From Sepiola atlantica (Eukaryota > Mollusca > Cephalopoda > Sepiida > Sepiolidae): 64,000 nucleotides of DNA. Positions 10,791 through 20,672 of the stretch are shown one piece after another. Made by a program: the position numbers and the translations under genes. The stretch spans positions 86,877,714 through 86,941,713 of the forward strand of contig OY744517.1 of NCBI GenBank assembly GCA_963556195.1. The letters run 5' to 3'. The notes below the pieces were generated by a model. The model searched no databases and was not told the DNA's origin. It saw only the letters and a program-made list of their open reading frames with translations. Numbering within the stretch: the stretch's first letter is position 1; every line of letters begins with the position of its first letter.

Positions 10791-10889
10791 AATGCCTAGA
10801 CTAGTTAAAGAGATACCCTTAGATGCAATGAAAAACTTAATTAATTACATAAACTTAAAGAAAGATGAAAAAGAAATGAATTATAAATA
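10775..10889 (+). repeat. direct repeat F, right copy
   Basis: Partner of 9855-9959 in the same orientation, with small insertions. It may mark a segmental duplication or the end of a dispersed element. Confidence 0.65.
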
Positions 10890-11304
10890 GTTGAACCATT
10901 CAAACCAGCTGACAAAACATCAAACGATTAAATTGTCATACAGTGACTGATAATATATTATTTACCTCTTTGCCAGGAGGTTAGACACAAGATACATAGT
11001 TAAGAAAAGAAGAAAAAATTGAGGAGGAGCCTCGGTCATATCAAAGAACTCATGTTTAAATATGCTATTGAAGGTACCTACGTCATATCAAAGAACCAGT
11101 TTTGTTATTCTTCCAAAAAGGGTACCCATTTAGTAATGGCCGAGGTATTTGTTGCTTAACTTAAATTTACAACAAAACACCTTGTCTTAACAATGTAATG
11201 AAAATAAAGTATGATAATTGTTGTGAGGTACAAATCACCCCTATTGAAGAACTAATGGAAGCAACCATCTATAATAAATACCATGGTTGCAAAGACTCAA
11301 ACAG
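10890..11304. other. no recognised features
   Basis: Unique-looking AT-rich sequence up to the target duplication of the U2-headed element. Short frames only. Confidence 0.4.
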
Positions 11305-11321
11305 AGGACATTCCTATCATG

Positions 11322-11652
11322 TGAGAGTCCCCGTACCATGTGTGGTATCTGTTCCGATGGATACTACACCCTATAGACCGGTGTTGTCTTGGCCTTCGGG
11401 GTATGATTCCGCCGGTCTATGGGTCTGTCCTGTGTAGTTCTAGGAGGTCCACCCTCCCAGGCTTTGCCTCTCCTCTTTGGGGAGGAGTAAGTTTATAGCT
11501 TACTGCCTGAGGCGCCCCTACCGGGGAATGCCGACGGGGCTGTCCAGGCAATTTTTAATGGCTAAAGCGCTCACCTTCTCGGGCGCTGGCTTTTCAAATC
11601 CCACTTTCCGACCTTGTGTCACATACTCCTATAGTGGGTAGGTGTTAAATAA
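11322..11652 (+). ncRNA. U2 snRNA-headed repeat, unit 1 (5'-truncated)
   Basis: This is a single copy of a structured repeat that shares its body with the units at 12979, 13317, 32141 and 32478. The U2-like head survives from GTGTGGTATCTGTTC at 11340; the upstream TTGGCTAAGATC part is absent. The body can form successive hairpins: GTGTGGTATC with GATACTACAC, GACCGG with CCGGTC, GGAGG with CCTCC, CTCTTTGG with the following GGAGGAG, and GGCGCCCC with CGGGG. A direct repeat of about 17 bp (AGGACATTCCTATCATG) flanks it at 11305-11321 and 11653-11670, which fits LINE-mediated insertion. It could be annotated automatically as a U2 pseudogene. Confidence 0.8.
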
Positions 11653-11670
11653 AGGACATTCCTATTCATG

Positions 11671-12978
11671 TTTTACCGCATGGTAGGAATCCGGTCATCT
11701 CCTACCACATTTAGTGGCGTTACTGTATTGCTATGAATAAATACATTGTATATTTTAACCTGTCACAATTTGTGGTTGTTATCTTTGTGACCCCTAGCAC
11801 GGGTCTACAACAATCCTCTCACAAGGACCTAACTTCTTCATCGGCTTTCCAAGAAACTAACTCCTTCTCAGAGAGAAGGTAAAGCCTAGGAGGGTGGACC
11901 ATATATGACTAAACAGAACTATACCCAAACCCGACAGCAACTAAACCTCTGTCAGACTGATTCTTTAGATATTGAAGAATCCTTTAACGTTTTGTTATTT
12001 AAAAGCATTCAATGATGGCTTAGTTTATATTATAGAAAGTATATTTGATCTATCTAAAAAAAAGAAACGGAAGATAAAAGTATGTTCCCATCAGAATTAT
12101 CACCAAACCTTTCTTATCTCGTCATTATATTTTGAGTGCACACGGTGTAAAGCTTATTGCTTGTCTTAGCTTCATAAAACTATCACTAAACTATTTCAGC
12201 TAAGGTTTGGCTGAATGCCAGGAAAACAACAGCCACTTTCTGCCAAACAATGGATGAAGATAAACAGCGTGCATATAGCTTTGAAATAACTTGGAAAAAT
12301 ATCAAAGCAATTAGTTTGGGGTTTTTAACGTTTTTATGGCATATCAACCCTTTCATGGCTTATTTAAAGCCAAGAAACCATGGCAAAAATATTAATTTCT
12401 TATTGATTTTCATTTTACCCATGACTGAGAGGGTGGGTTTATACCTTTCCAAATCAATTAGTTTTTGACAAAATTAAAAATAAAAACCAAAACCTGCCTC
12501 GTCAGTGCATTAAATTAGAAACCTGCGTCATGAGAAACGTGGAAAGACTTGTGTCTGGACGAGCATGGAATATAATTCAATTATTTTAATTGATGAGGAG
12601 GAGTGCATCGTCGCTCCAGGAAACAGACGATTCAAAATGGACATTTCTGACCGAAATATTTCCTAAATAAAAAAAAGATCTGCAACAAAAAATTCTGGAA
12701 TAAACAATAAATAAAAATAGTTCTGTCTTTTTGCATGTTTCCAGCTAAAATTAAAATACTTATATGATCATATATCTATATGACATTCATTCATGGAAGT
12801 TTATGTCCACACTGTAAACATCTAGTGAATCTTTATTGCGTTTATATAAAAGTGCTCAATCGTAAACAGAGCTGTTTATTGTGTATTTTATAAATGTATA
12901 CAAACATTATTTAGTTACAGTCTTGCAGTCATATCTCAGTCAGAGCTATAAATAGATAGACTTTTTCATGTGAAACCA
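11671..12978. other. no recognised features
   Basis: AT-rich intergenic sequence. The short frames at 11972-12468 show no family motif. A few bases near 11880 (CCTAGGAGGGTGGACC) echo the U2-repeat body in reverse and may be a tiny fragment of it. Confidence 0.4.
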
Positions 12979-13316
12979 TTCTCTTTTGGCCAAGATCAAA
13001 GTGTAGTATCCATTCCGATGGATACTACACCCTATAGACCGGTATCGTCTTGGCCTTCGGGTCTTGATTCCGCCGGTCTATGGATCTGTCCTGTGCAGTT
13101 CTAGGAGGTCCACCTTCCCAAGTTTTGCCTCCCCTCTTTGGGGAGGAGTAAGTTTATCGCTTACTGCCAGAGGCGCCTCTACCAGGGAAAGCCGACAGGG
13201 CTGCCCAGGCATTTTTTGTAAGCCAGAGTGCTCACCTTCTCGGGTGCTGGCTTTTCAAATCTCACTTTCCCGACGTTGTGTCACATCTTACCTTGTGGGA
13301 GGAAGATAAATAAAAC
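12979..13316 (+). ncRNA. U2 snRNA-headed repeat, unit 2 (first of a head-to-tail dimer)
   Basis: It begins TTCTCTTTTGGCCAAGATCA and continues AAGTGTAGTATC. This is the 5' domain of U2 snRNA: stem-loop I, then the branch-site recognition segment containing GTAGTA. After the head the sequence departs from U2 and follows the family body, with its chain of GC-rich hairpins. The AGTAAG/CTTACT hairpin lies at about 13148-13168. The 3' end is an A-rich tail (AGATAAATAAAA) joined directly to the head of unit 3. GTGTAGTATC starts at 13001 here and at 13349 in the next unit, a period of 348 bp. It cannot be a normal U2 because the conserved 3' half is replaced. Confidence 0.85.
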
Positions 13317-13661
13317 GGTTTCTTCTTGGCATTTTGGTCAAGATCAAAGTGTAGTATCTGTTCCGATGGATACTACACCCCATACACTGGAATCGTCTTG
13401 GCCTTCGGGTCTTGATTCCATCGGTCTGTGGGTTTGTCCTGTGCAGTTCTAGGAGGTCCACCCTCCCAGGCTTTGCCTCCCCTCTTTGGGGAGGAGTAAG
13501 TTTATTGCTTACTGTCTGAGGCGCCCCTACTGGGGAATGCCGACGGAGCTGCCCAGGCAATTTTTAATGGCCAGAGTGCTCACCTTCTCGGGCGCTGGTG
13601 TTTCAAATCCCACTTTCTGACCTTGTGTCACATATTCCTATTGTGGGTAGGAGTTGAATAA
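13317..13661 (+). ncRNA. U2 snRNA-headed repeat, unit 3 (second of a dimer)
   Basis: The head reads TTCTTGGCATTTTGGTCAAG, then ATCAAAGTGTAGTATCTGTT, close to the U2 5' end with a few substitutions in stem-loop I. The body contains the same hairpin series as the other units. The tail GTGGGTAGGAGTTGAATAA matches unit 1 (GTGGGTAGGTGTTAAATAA), while unit 2 ends differently. Units 2 and 3 are therefore not simply a recent tandem duplication of each other. Long frames on either strand are incidental to GC content. Confidence 0.85.
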
Positions 13662-13984
13662 CTTCTCTACGGTTGGAAGTCCTACAACTGTAGATAAAGG
13701 TTCATCATGAAAAGATATAGATCTTTATAGCTCTGACAGAAATATGTCTGCAAATGTGTAGCGAAAGAATGTTTGTATCAATAAAAAAAATGATTCCTAA
13801 TATATATCTCTATATATATGGTATGTATCTCGGGTTAGCAGAAAAAAACACCCATAGTGCTCTATCGTTAAAAGTAAAAGAGCAAAATTAGTATATTTTT
13901 GGTTTAAATGTGTCTATTAAAGGTACCCGGGTTTCGTCCACCCTGTCACCCAGAATGTATGAAGAATCTCTGGACTGAATAAAT

Positions 13985-14078
13985 AGAAGGTTTCTTCCAG
14001 TTGAGAAGACGAGTTCGATACTAATTTTGGTAACAGTAGTTGAAATGATTATTCAACCAAGATTCATTCAAGCATCAC
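13985..14078 (+). repeat. dispersed repeat I, copy 2
   Basis: Partner of 9309-9402; same orientation, class unknown. Confidence 0.6.
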
Positions 14079-14219
14079 TTTTTTTCAGTCCAGACATTCG
14101 AAGAGAGGCAGAAGACTCCTGTACGGTCAATTTAATCCGGTATTCTTCCTAAATGACCTGATGGACGTAACTTGAGTACCTCAAACGGATACATAATGTA
14201 TAGTATTTTAATTTAAAAA

Positions 14220-14228
<9 letters not shown>

Positions 14229-14277
<49 letters not shown>
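14229..14277. repeat. (TA)n microsatellite
   Basis: A TA run of about 49 bp preceded by a short CA run. Confidence 0.97.
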
Positions 14278-14279
<2 letters not shown>

Positions 14280-14598
14280 TAGCATGCCCAGGAATTAATG
14301 AGGGGCCTGTATACTCTTGCTCCAAGTCGTGAATAATATATTTTCATTTTTATTCCTATTTTATAAGTTCTATCATGTTTATGTTTTAAAAAAGTAAAGT
14401 AAAAAAATATTTGTTGTTGTTTGTGAATGTTCGGCTCAAATGAAGACCTCACGATATTATTATAAACCCTCCTAGTACAAAATGAACACCACTATCGGAT
14501 TTCTTTGTAAAATATTACCCCAGAAATTATGTTTGCTCTTGGTATAGAGCCTTGGTTGGTATCGCTGGACAGACGGGCCACATTTGTCGTATAAGATT

Positions 14599-14771
<173 letters not shown>

Positions 14772-14820
14772 TTATAAAAATATTTATTATTTGTAGCTCC
14801 TAGAAAACTCGTCTAGATGG

Positions 14821-15095
14821 GCACTGTAAGTGTAGTATTAATTAAGCATGACGTCGCTAGCTATAAATGCATCGTTCCTTTCATTAAGTCGAACGCTCTT
14901 ATGACGGAAAGCCGCCGGATAAAGTGTTAAGATTATCACTGTTTATTCGCTATTCACGTTGGCCGAGTGGTTCTAGACGTCGAGATTGGAGTTGTAAAAA
15001 TACTCGGAATCCGGGGTTTCAAATCGCAGTGAATAGTCATAACTCTATGCTGATGAGTCCCGATTATAAAGGACGAAACGTACAGGTACATAATA
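14821..15095 (+). mobile_element. tRNA-promoter/hammerhead element, copy A
   Basis: In order: a family-specific segment GTTCCTTTCATTAAGTCGAA at 14873-14892, an A box TGGCCGAGTGG at 14960-14970, a B box GGGTTTCAAATCGC at 15014-15027, and a hammerhead ribozyme at 15046-15092. A (TA)n tract follows. Copies B (16236-16642, minus) and C (35125-35497, minus) have the same order, with 23-32 nt between B box and ribozyme. The tRNA part is promoter-like only. The combination suggests a Pol III-transcribed, self-cleaving non-autonomous retroelement related to SINEs or retrozymes. No second ribozyme was found upstream, so this copy appears monomeric. Confidence 0.78.
15046..15092 (+). ncRNA. hammerhead ribozyme, copy A (core intact)
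   Basis: Conserved core: CTGATGA at 15050-15056, stem II GTCC/GGAC (15057-15060 with 15071-15074) around a 10-nt loop, and GAAAC at 15075-15079. The cleavage triplet would be GUA at 15086-15088. Stem I is CATA (15089-15092) with TATG (15046-15049), four perfect pairs. Stem III is weak: A-U and C-G pairs followed by a G-G mismatch. All core nucleotides needed for catalysis are present. Activity is inferred, not shown. Confidence 0.8.
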
Positions 15096-15105
15096 AACAA
15101 AACAA

Positions 15106-15110
<5 letters not shown>

Positions 15111-15173
<63 letters not shown>
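15111..15173. repeat. (TA)n microsatellite
   Basis: A 63-bp TA run directly downstream of the copy A ribozyme and its A-rich tail. Confidence 0.97.
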
Positions 15174-15176
<3 letters not shown>

Positions 15177-15261
15177 TAGGATTAGTGGGATAGCACCCCA
15201 GCAGAGTGTTCAATTATTAAGAAAAATAAAAAATAAGTGGATAAATATTTATTCGTTTATG

Positions 15262-15583
15262 CATTACAGAAGATCAGAACAACATCGATACGGTCGGTTT
15301 AAAATCCAAACAAAGAGGATATCGACTTAAATTCACAGATCAAAGAAAAAAACTATTTTTACTTGCTCACTACGTAAATATCGGCAGAATTTGCGAGTGG
15401 AAATGCTGACTTAGGACAAAATAATGAAAATGAAAATAAAGTAGAAAATCAAAATATCGTCAACAAGTCACACAACGCGCGAGTCACCACTTTCCGTGGA
15501 GACAAACATAAACAGAGGTTTAAGAGCGTCCCCTTTGTTTGGATTTGAAACTAAGGGTACTGTTGCTCTGATCTTCTGTAATA
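15262..15583. repeat. fold-back element with roughly 52-bp imperfect arms
   Basis: The left arm starts ATTACAGAAGATCAGAACAA and the right arm ends with its reverse complement TTGCTCTGATCTTCTGTAAT. The arms also share AATCCAAACAAAG. Total length is about 320 bp with no coding content. It fits a MITE-like element, but I could not define a target duplication. Confidence 0.65.
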
Positions 15584-15601
15584 CATATATAAATAAATAA
15601 A

Positions 15602-15891
15602 TAATACGCCATTTTGAATTTTTCGTTCAAAGCTAGTACCTCCTAAAAGATTGTGCGGACATTTATAAATTTTAATTCAGTAATATTTCTTAAAATAGTT
15701 AATAAGTTCTATAATTTATTTATAAAAATTCTAATTCACTTGAGGGTAATTTTTTTACTTTCTAAAATTACATCAATTAGCCTTCAGATGTCTATTTAGG
15801 TCATTTGGATACGAAACTCTTTTAAGTTCAACAGTTTAGGGCTAGTTTCATAGACTCAGCCATTGAACGAAAAATTCAAAATGGCGTATTA
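15602..15891. repeat. MITE-like element with 29-bp perfect TIRs
   Basis: The arms at 15602-15630 and 15863-15891 are exact reverse complements, starting TAATACGCCATTTTGAATTT. Length is 290 bp and the interior is AT-rich and non-coding. It is probably a small DNA transposon derivative. The superfamily is undetermined because the flanks do not give an unambiguous duplication. Confidence 0.7.
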
Positions 15892-16199
15892 GTGGGTTCC
15901 CCCACGTGTGAGTTTGCTCTTTTTCTTTGTTTTTGTTTGCTTTCACCCAAAAATCAACCACTGTATAGTGTAGTTTTTTTCAAGACACTTTAATCCAAGA
16001 ACTTTTTACTCTTTGTGAATTTTTTCTGATGATTTTGTAGTGTTGCAGAGACGATATTGACATAAAAATGTTATTTGGCAGAAGCCAGATGAAACGGACC
16101 GTAAAAATATATCTCACAGAAATGTTATGTTTTTTAGAAATGTGAAAGAATAAAAATAATAAAATAAAACCATGGTTATTGGAATATAATATGAACTTA

Positions 16200-16202
<3 letters not shown>

Positions 16203-16239
<37 letters not shown>
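16203..16239. repeat. (TA)n microsatellite
   Basis: A TA run that grades into the AT-rich 3' side of the hammerhead element on the minus strand. Confidence 0.95.
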
Positions 16240-16244
<5 letters not shown>

Positions 16245-16642
16245 TATAAATAAATATTAAATTATTTATACCTACAGACGCTAGCGTTTCAAGCTTATTG
16301 CTCTCATCAGTGCAGGGAAGTAACAATTTCAGACGGTCGGGAGGCGCGAACCCGGTACACAGAGTCAGCCATATCCACTCGGCCCACGGAAACTGTCACG
16401 CAATTTAGGGAAATTAAGATCTATATGTACCTAGAAGCGGGCACAGATAGAAGACTAGTCGAGAGTGTTCGACGAACGTATTTGGAACTTTGCATTAGAG
16501 CTTTTTGACAGTCTATTTTTAACTTCCCCGAGAGTGCTCAACTTTAATTTCTTAAAGGGGCTTAGTATAATATTTATAAATAAATATTAAATTATTTATA
16601 CCTACAGACGCTAGCATTTCAAGCTTATTGCTCTCATCAATG
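16236..16642 (-). mobile_element. tRNA-promoter/hammerhead element, copy B: dimer-like (retrozyme architecture)
   Basis: A block of about 77 bp at 16236-16312 is repeated with very few changes at 16566-16642, an offset of 330 bp. Each block contains a hammerhead motif on the minus strand. Between them, on the minus strand, are the family segment GTTCCAAATACGTTCGTCGAA (reverse of 16468-16488), an A box GGGCCGAGTGGATATGG (reverse of 16369-16385) and a B box GGGTTCGCGCC (reverse of 16343-16353). A unit of about 330 bp bounded by two hammerheads is the arrangement that would release a monomer RNA suitable for circularisation, as described for retrozymes and Penelope-like elements. Dimeric status and mobility are inferred. 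Confidence 0.82.
16271..16316 (-). ncRNA. type I hammerhead ribozyme, copy B (intact)
   Basis: Minus-strand reading: stem I strand CCTGCA (16316-16311), CTGATGA (16310-16304), stem II GAGC-AATAA-GCTT, GAAAC (16290-16286), a palindromic short stem III (ACGCTAGCGT), the cleavage triplet GUC ending at 16277, and the stem I partner TGTAGG (16276-16271). Stem I has six pairs including one G-U. Stem II has four pairs including one G-U. A very short palindromic stem III is typical of hammerheads in Penelope-like elements and retrozymes, where dimeric folding aids cleavage. Confidence 0.88.
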
Positions 16643-16646
16643 AACA
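16601..16646 (-). ncRNA. hammerhead ribozyme, copy B' (mutated)
   Basis: The same motif 330 bp away, but the core reads TTGATGA instead of CTGATGA. That changes the essential C3. The GAAAC becomes GAAAT and stem I loses pairing beyond two bases. It is therefore expected to be inactive. Confidence 0.78.
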
Positions 16647-16874
16647 GATATTTTGTGGTACAGAAAATTTTATCTAGGTTTCAAATAGGATGAACGGAGT
16701 CATAGCGAGTCGATGACAATATCACAAGAAAAAAAAGAGAGAAAATATATAGTTACATATTTAATGGTTTGAAGACATTCGATTAAAAACTTTTAAAAAG
16801 AATAAAAAAGATCGACTAAAATTAACAGACTAAATCCCAAGGTACCTTTCAACCGACACATTTTCAAGGGAAAC

Positions 16875-16875
<1 letters not shown>

Positions 16876-16930
<55 letters not shown>
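16876..16930. repeat. (TA)n microsatellite
   Basis: A 55-bp TA run. The tyrosine/isoleucine frame across it is an artefact. Confidence 0.97.
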
Positions 16931-16933
<3 letters not shown>

Positions 16934-17099
16934 GGACTGAATATATGTTATTTTTTATTAACAGCAGCAAAGAAAAAACTATAATTAAAAAGAAAGTTCC
17001 CTCTAAATGAGTGATTCTCAACTGAGGTTCTACAGAACTCTGAGGTACCGCAAACATTTCTGAATAATATAATAATAATATATAATAATATATAATAAT

Positions 17100-17290
17100 T
17101 TAAGTAAATATTATTTACTGTTTATTTACTGTTTATTTACAGATATGTTTATTTACAGATATGTTTATTTACAGATATAAAATACATACAGATTTGTATT
17201 ATCGTAGATCCTTTGACATACAGATATGTTTATTTACAGATATGTTTATATAGCATATATGTTTATTTACTGTTTATTTACAGATTTATA
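17100..17290. repeat. irregular tandem repeat of a TGTTTATTTACAGATA unit
   Basis: Seven or eight imperfect copies of a 16-17-bp unit in two clusters (about 17118-17180 and 17222-17285). TATAATAATA runs flank both sides. Confidence 0.75.
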
Positions 17291-17299
17291 TTAAGTAAA

Positions 17300-18590
17300 T
17301 ATTATGAATTATATAATAATATATAATAATAACTGAATAATAATCTCATATAATACCGCAAAAATTTTCTCCAGAACTCTAAGGTACCGCAAAAACAAAC
17401 GAAATAATCTGATGCCCTTTTCTCTCTTATATAATAGCATATCCGTCATGTTATTAAAGACGCAGAATATATTCTTAGTTATTGTAATATAGACATCATC
17501 ATATCTAACCTAGTATGTTATTAAAAATATAATCATTGGGAATATATTTAGTGATGTTAGTAGTTCACCAGTGTGAAAGTACCCACTCAGTGTGTGATAT
17601 TTTTTATTGATTTATCTTATGCCTTTTCAACATTGCCAGTAAAAGTTAAGTAAATAATAAACTGATGTAGCAATTATCTGTTTTCGTTCTGCTGACATTT
17701 ATATCATAGGTATATGTTATTGGTATCTTATGTCAATTTTTATGTTTTAGTTTAGAAATGTTGTGTGTGTGAATGTACACTCTCTGATGAAGTATATGAA
17801 TTTTATTTAACATTACCGTAAAATTTAACAAACAAGTATCATTTTTTTCACAAACCAGTAATTCAAAAATATATTCTACTAGTGTATTCCCTTCATCAAA
17901 AATTACGTAAACAAATATGCTTTGTCAGTGTTTGCATATGCTACTTATCTATCTATAAAAAAATAATTTAGTCCCAAGTCCTTCGGTGGAAAATTACTTT
18001 TCTTGTAAGTCAATTTACTTTTTACAGTGACTATATTAGTTTGCTTCCAAGAATTTACGCTAGTCTCAACATTATTTAAGAGATCATCAGTTGTTTATCA
18101 TGAAAAACTGTTTCGGGAATTTAAAAACAAAAAGCGTATTTTATCTTATGGCTTCCTAGCAGAGTTGATCAGACCTCACTTCCCTTAAAAGACAAGAACA
18201 AAAACGTTCCGTATATTCATTCAAGGCGGTGGAGTAAGTTTGAGGTGGTTGTCTGACTTTCTATTTGCTTTTGCGCTTCCCTCACCACTTGGAATTGTTT
18301 CGTCTGAGGACTAGAAAAAGGCATGTGTTTTACTTACTACCTTTTACGTGACGGTATGAAAGTACATATATTCATTTATATACAAATAAATGCACATTGG
18401 TCTTTATTATTAGATGAAGGATGATATTTACCATGTGAACTAGGATGAAAATTAAATGAGAAAGATATGTTATATAATTTAGTTTTTGCACAGGGGTTCC
18501 TTGAAACATGTAACATTTTAAGAGTTATGCAAGGATAAAAGGTTGCGAAATGCTGCTCTAAATTATGAAAGTAAATAGCTCTGTTTTACT
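17300..18590. other. no recognised features
   Basis: AT-rich intergenic sequence with no repeat partner identified in this window and no open frame with recognisable motifs. Confidence 0.4.
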
Positions 18591-18593
18591 ATT

Positions 18594-18985
18594 TAGGTGC
18601 GCCAGCTCAATCAGGCACGACAAGGCATGACCACTGTTGCTGTTTCCCTATTAAGGCAATTTAGACCCGTCGTTCGAGCAACCTCTGATTTTCATCGTCA
18701 TATTAAAGCAATCTGGACCCATCAGCTCGAAGAATTTGAAATATGTCTTGTGGTATTATTTGAAATAAAAAATAAAACGGATTTATTAACAGTATTAAGT
18801 CGTAAATATTATATGGAATTCGAATATGGACCTGAAAAGATATTTGCCAAAATAAATTCTCGATACTTGTTTAATATTAAGTCTGAAAAAAAAAACATTG
18901 TTTACTTTTTCCGAAGATTTTCGAACATTTTTTTTCAGACTTAATTCTGCCCGCTGACCAGACGTATCTGAATATTTTAATATTT
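18594..18985 (+). repeat. dispersed repeat D, copy 1
   Basis: This matches 23455-23990 in the opposite orientation. Shared landmarks include CAGGCACGAC, AGCAATCTGGA, GGTATTATTTGAAATAAAAA, GATATTTGCCAAAATAAA and TTAAGTCTGAAAAAAA. A 115-codon open frame crosses it but has no recognisable domain, and the second copy does not keep it open. I treat it as non-coding repeat. Class unknown. Confidence 0.65.
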
Positions 18986-18989
18986 TTTG

Positions 18990-20595
18990 CAAATAAATAA
19001 TTCAAAGTGTAGTATCTTTTCTAATGCTACACTTGAAGGAGAAATTCTTCTAAACTGAAGAAATTTTATCTTAGTCCTAATCCAGAGCTCGATTTTCTCC
19101 ACATTAAAAACCGATCTCGTGTTTAACTCTGCCCTCGTGGGGAGTCAAGTAAATAGGAACACATGTAAATACATGCATCGTAACTAACAACATTTTCTAC
19201 GCAACATAACTTAAGGTTATAACTAAAAAAATATAATCGTAACTGCATGTTTTTATCTTCTTCTAATATATAAAGTTAAGACGATTTTTCCCCTGTACCT
19301 TCTTGAAGAATAGGAAAATAACCACATGCATCACAGGCTACTAAACTCACCACTAATGTAGGATTAAAATAATCCGGAAATAAAGTTCAATTCTCCCACG
19401 TGAGAATGGGGTAATCATGTGCAGATAAAATCATCAAAGATAGATATAGGACGGAAGTCTGAAGAAGGAACACAAAACACAAGGGTGTAATTTCATATCA
19501 ATTTAGAAAGAAAGAGAAAGTTGGATTGAGTATTTACAGTTTCAAAAAGTTCATTTAGGCATTGGTAAATTATAGAGAGGATGGAAGAGAGGATGGTTTG
19601 CGAAAACGTGGTTCGTGTGAACTTATCTGTTTTAGAGTTCTGGTAACGGCGGGAGATCATTCTCTGTGATGCCGTCGTGGGCTGTATCACTGAGAAGACC
19701 GCCCGATGTGTTGTTGACTGGAGTGGAGTCGTTGAAAAAGAGGGTGGGAAGTCGTATACAAGGGTTTTTAAGGGCTGGCTCACGTGACACCTATACTAAA
19801 AAGGGGTTGCAATGCCTGACAGCCAATCCCTGAGGCCCTTAAGGGGCATGGCAACAGCCAATCAGTGAGGGGGGCTTTAACAAATTCCAACACTTTATTA
19901 CACTTATTTACTCGAGCGTGTTTTAGTAAATTTGTTATTATTTTTCTCCAGCTAACACTAAATATTACTTTTGGCCGATCATCTTGGACTCTCCTCCAAA
20001 CATACTTCATATAGGTGGTAGCAAAAACTTTCCCCCTTAACACTTAAGTACTGACACTCTCCCCATCGACACAAGGAATTAATAAACAACGTTTACTTTT
20101 TAAAAAATTGTCCGTTATCATTTCCTATTTGTCTGCTATTAATTTACTACATGATACAAAACATTACACACACATTTAATGGACGCTCCCGCTAATTCCG
20201 CTGAATTTCGAAAATATCGGATTATGTTATTTCTACCTATTACGTATACATTTATAGTCACTCCGTTTTTTAGAGAATGCAAATACCGAACATAGTTCTT
20301 TGCAGTATTTTATTTTCCAACATGGCAGCTACAATTTCTTCAGTGACTCGACTCTCGAATTAAGTCACTATACTTCAAGATACTCGACATAGCTATAAAG
20401 TGTACATTTTCTTCCACACACATGATATCCAAAAATTGGAAAAACACATCGATTTCTTGGTATAGAAATGACTCAAAACGTGTGACTGGTGGACTCTACA
20501 TTTGGTCACCTTACGGCCGGATCGTACGATAATACGCATGCCAGCTACTAACTGGCTTCGTTTAAATGACCTATATTGTCGTAGATTTTATATTC
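18990..20595. other. no gene; GC-richer patch with CCAAT boxes at 19640-20045
   Basis: Most is AT-rich and featureless. The patch at 19640-20045 is richer in GC and holds two AGCCAATC/AGCCAATCAG motifs. It reads on the minus strand like a possible LTR (TGTTAAGGGG start at 20042), but no end or target duplication could be fixed. Confidence 0.35.
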
Positions 20596-20599
20596 ACTT

Positions 20600-20672
20600 C
20601 TGTGGCCAAAACGTTAGCAGTGTAGATCCAAGACCGAGAGTTTTATGCTTTGATCCCAGTCGTCTCACACAA
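20600..20672 (+). mobile_element. decayed tRNA-SINE head
   Basis: A box-like TGGCCAAAACGTTAGCAGTG and B box-like TTTGATCCCAGTC lie at tRNA-like spacing, followed by a T run. It looks like the 5' head of a tRNA-derived SINE. There is no cloverleaf. Confidence 0.45.

Noticed and set aside
12979..13316. Functional U2 snRNA gene.
   Set aside because: Only the 5' domain matches U2; the conserved 3' half with its Sm site and terminal stem-loops is replaced, and the branch-site segment is paired in a hairpin.
18597..18944. 115-codon open frame.
   Set aside because: It lies in dispersed repeat D; the second copy at 23455-23990 does not keep the frame and no domain is recognisable.
19486..20042. Possible minus-strand LTR (TGTTAAGGGG...TTACA) with CCAAT boxes.
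   Set aside because: No target duplication, second copy or primer-binding site found; ends are guesses.
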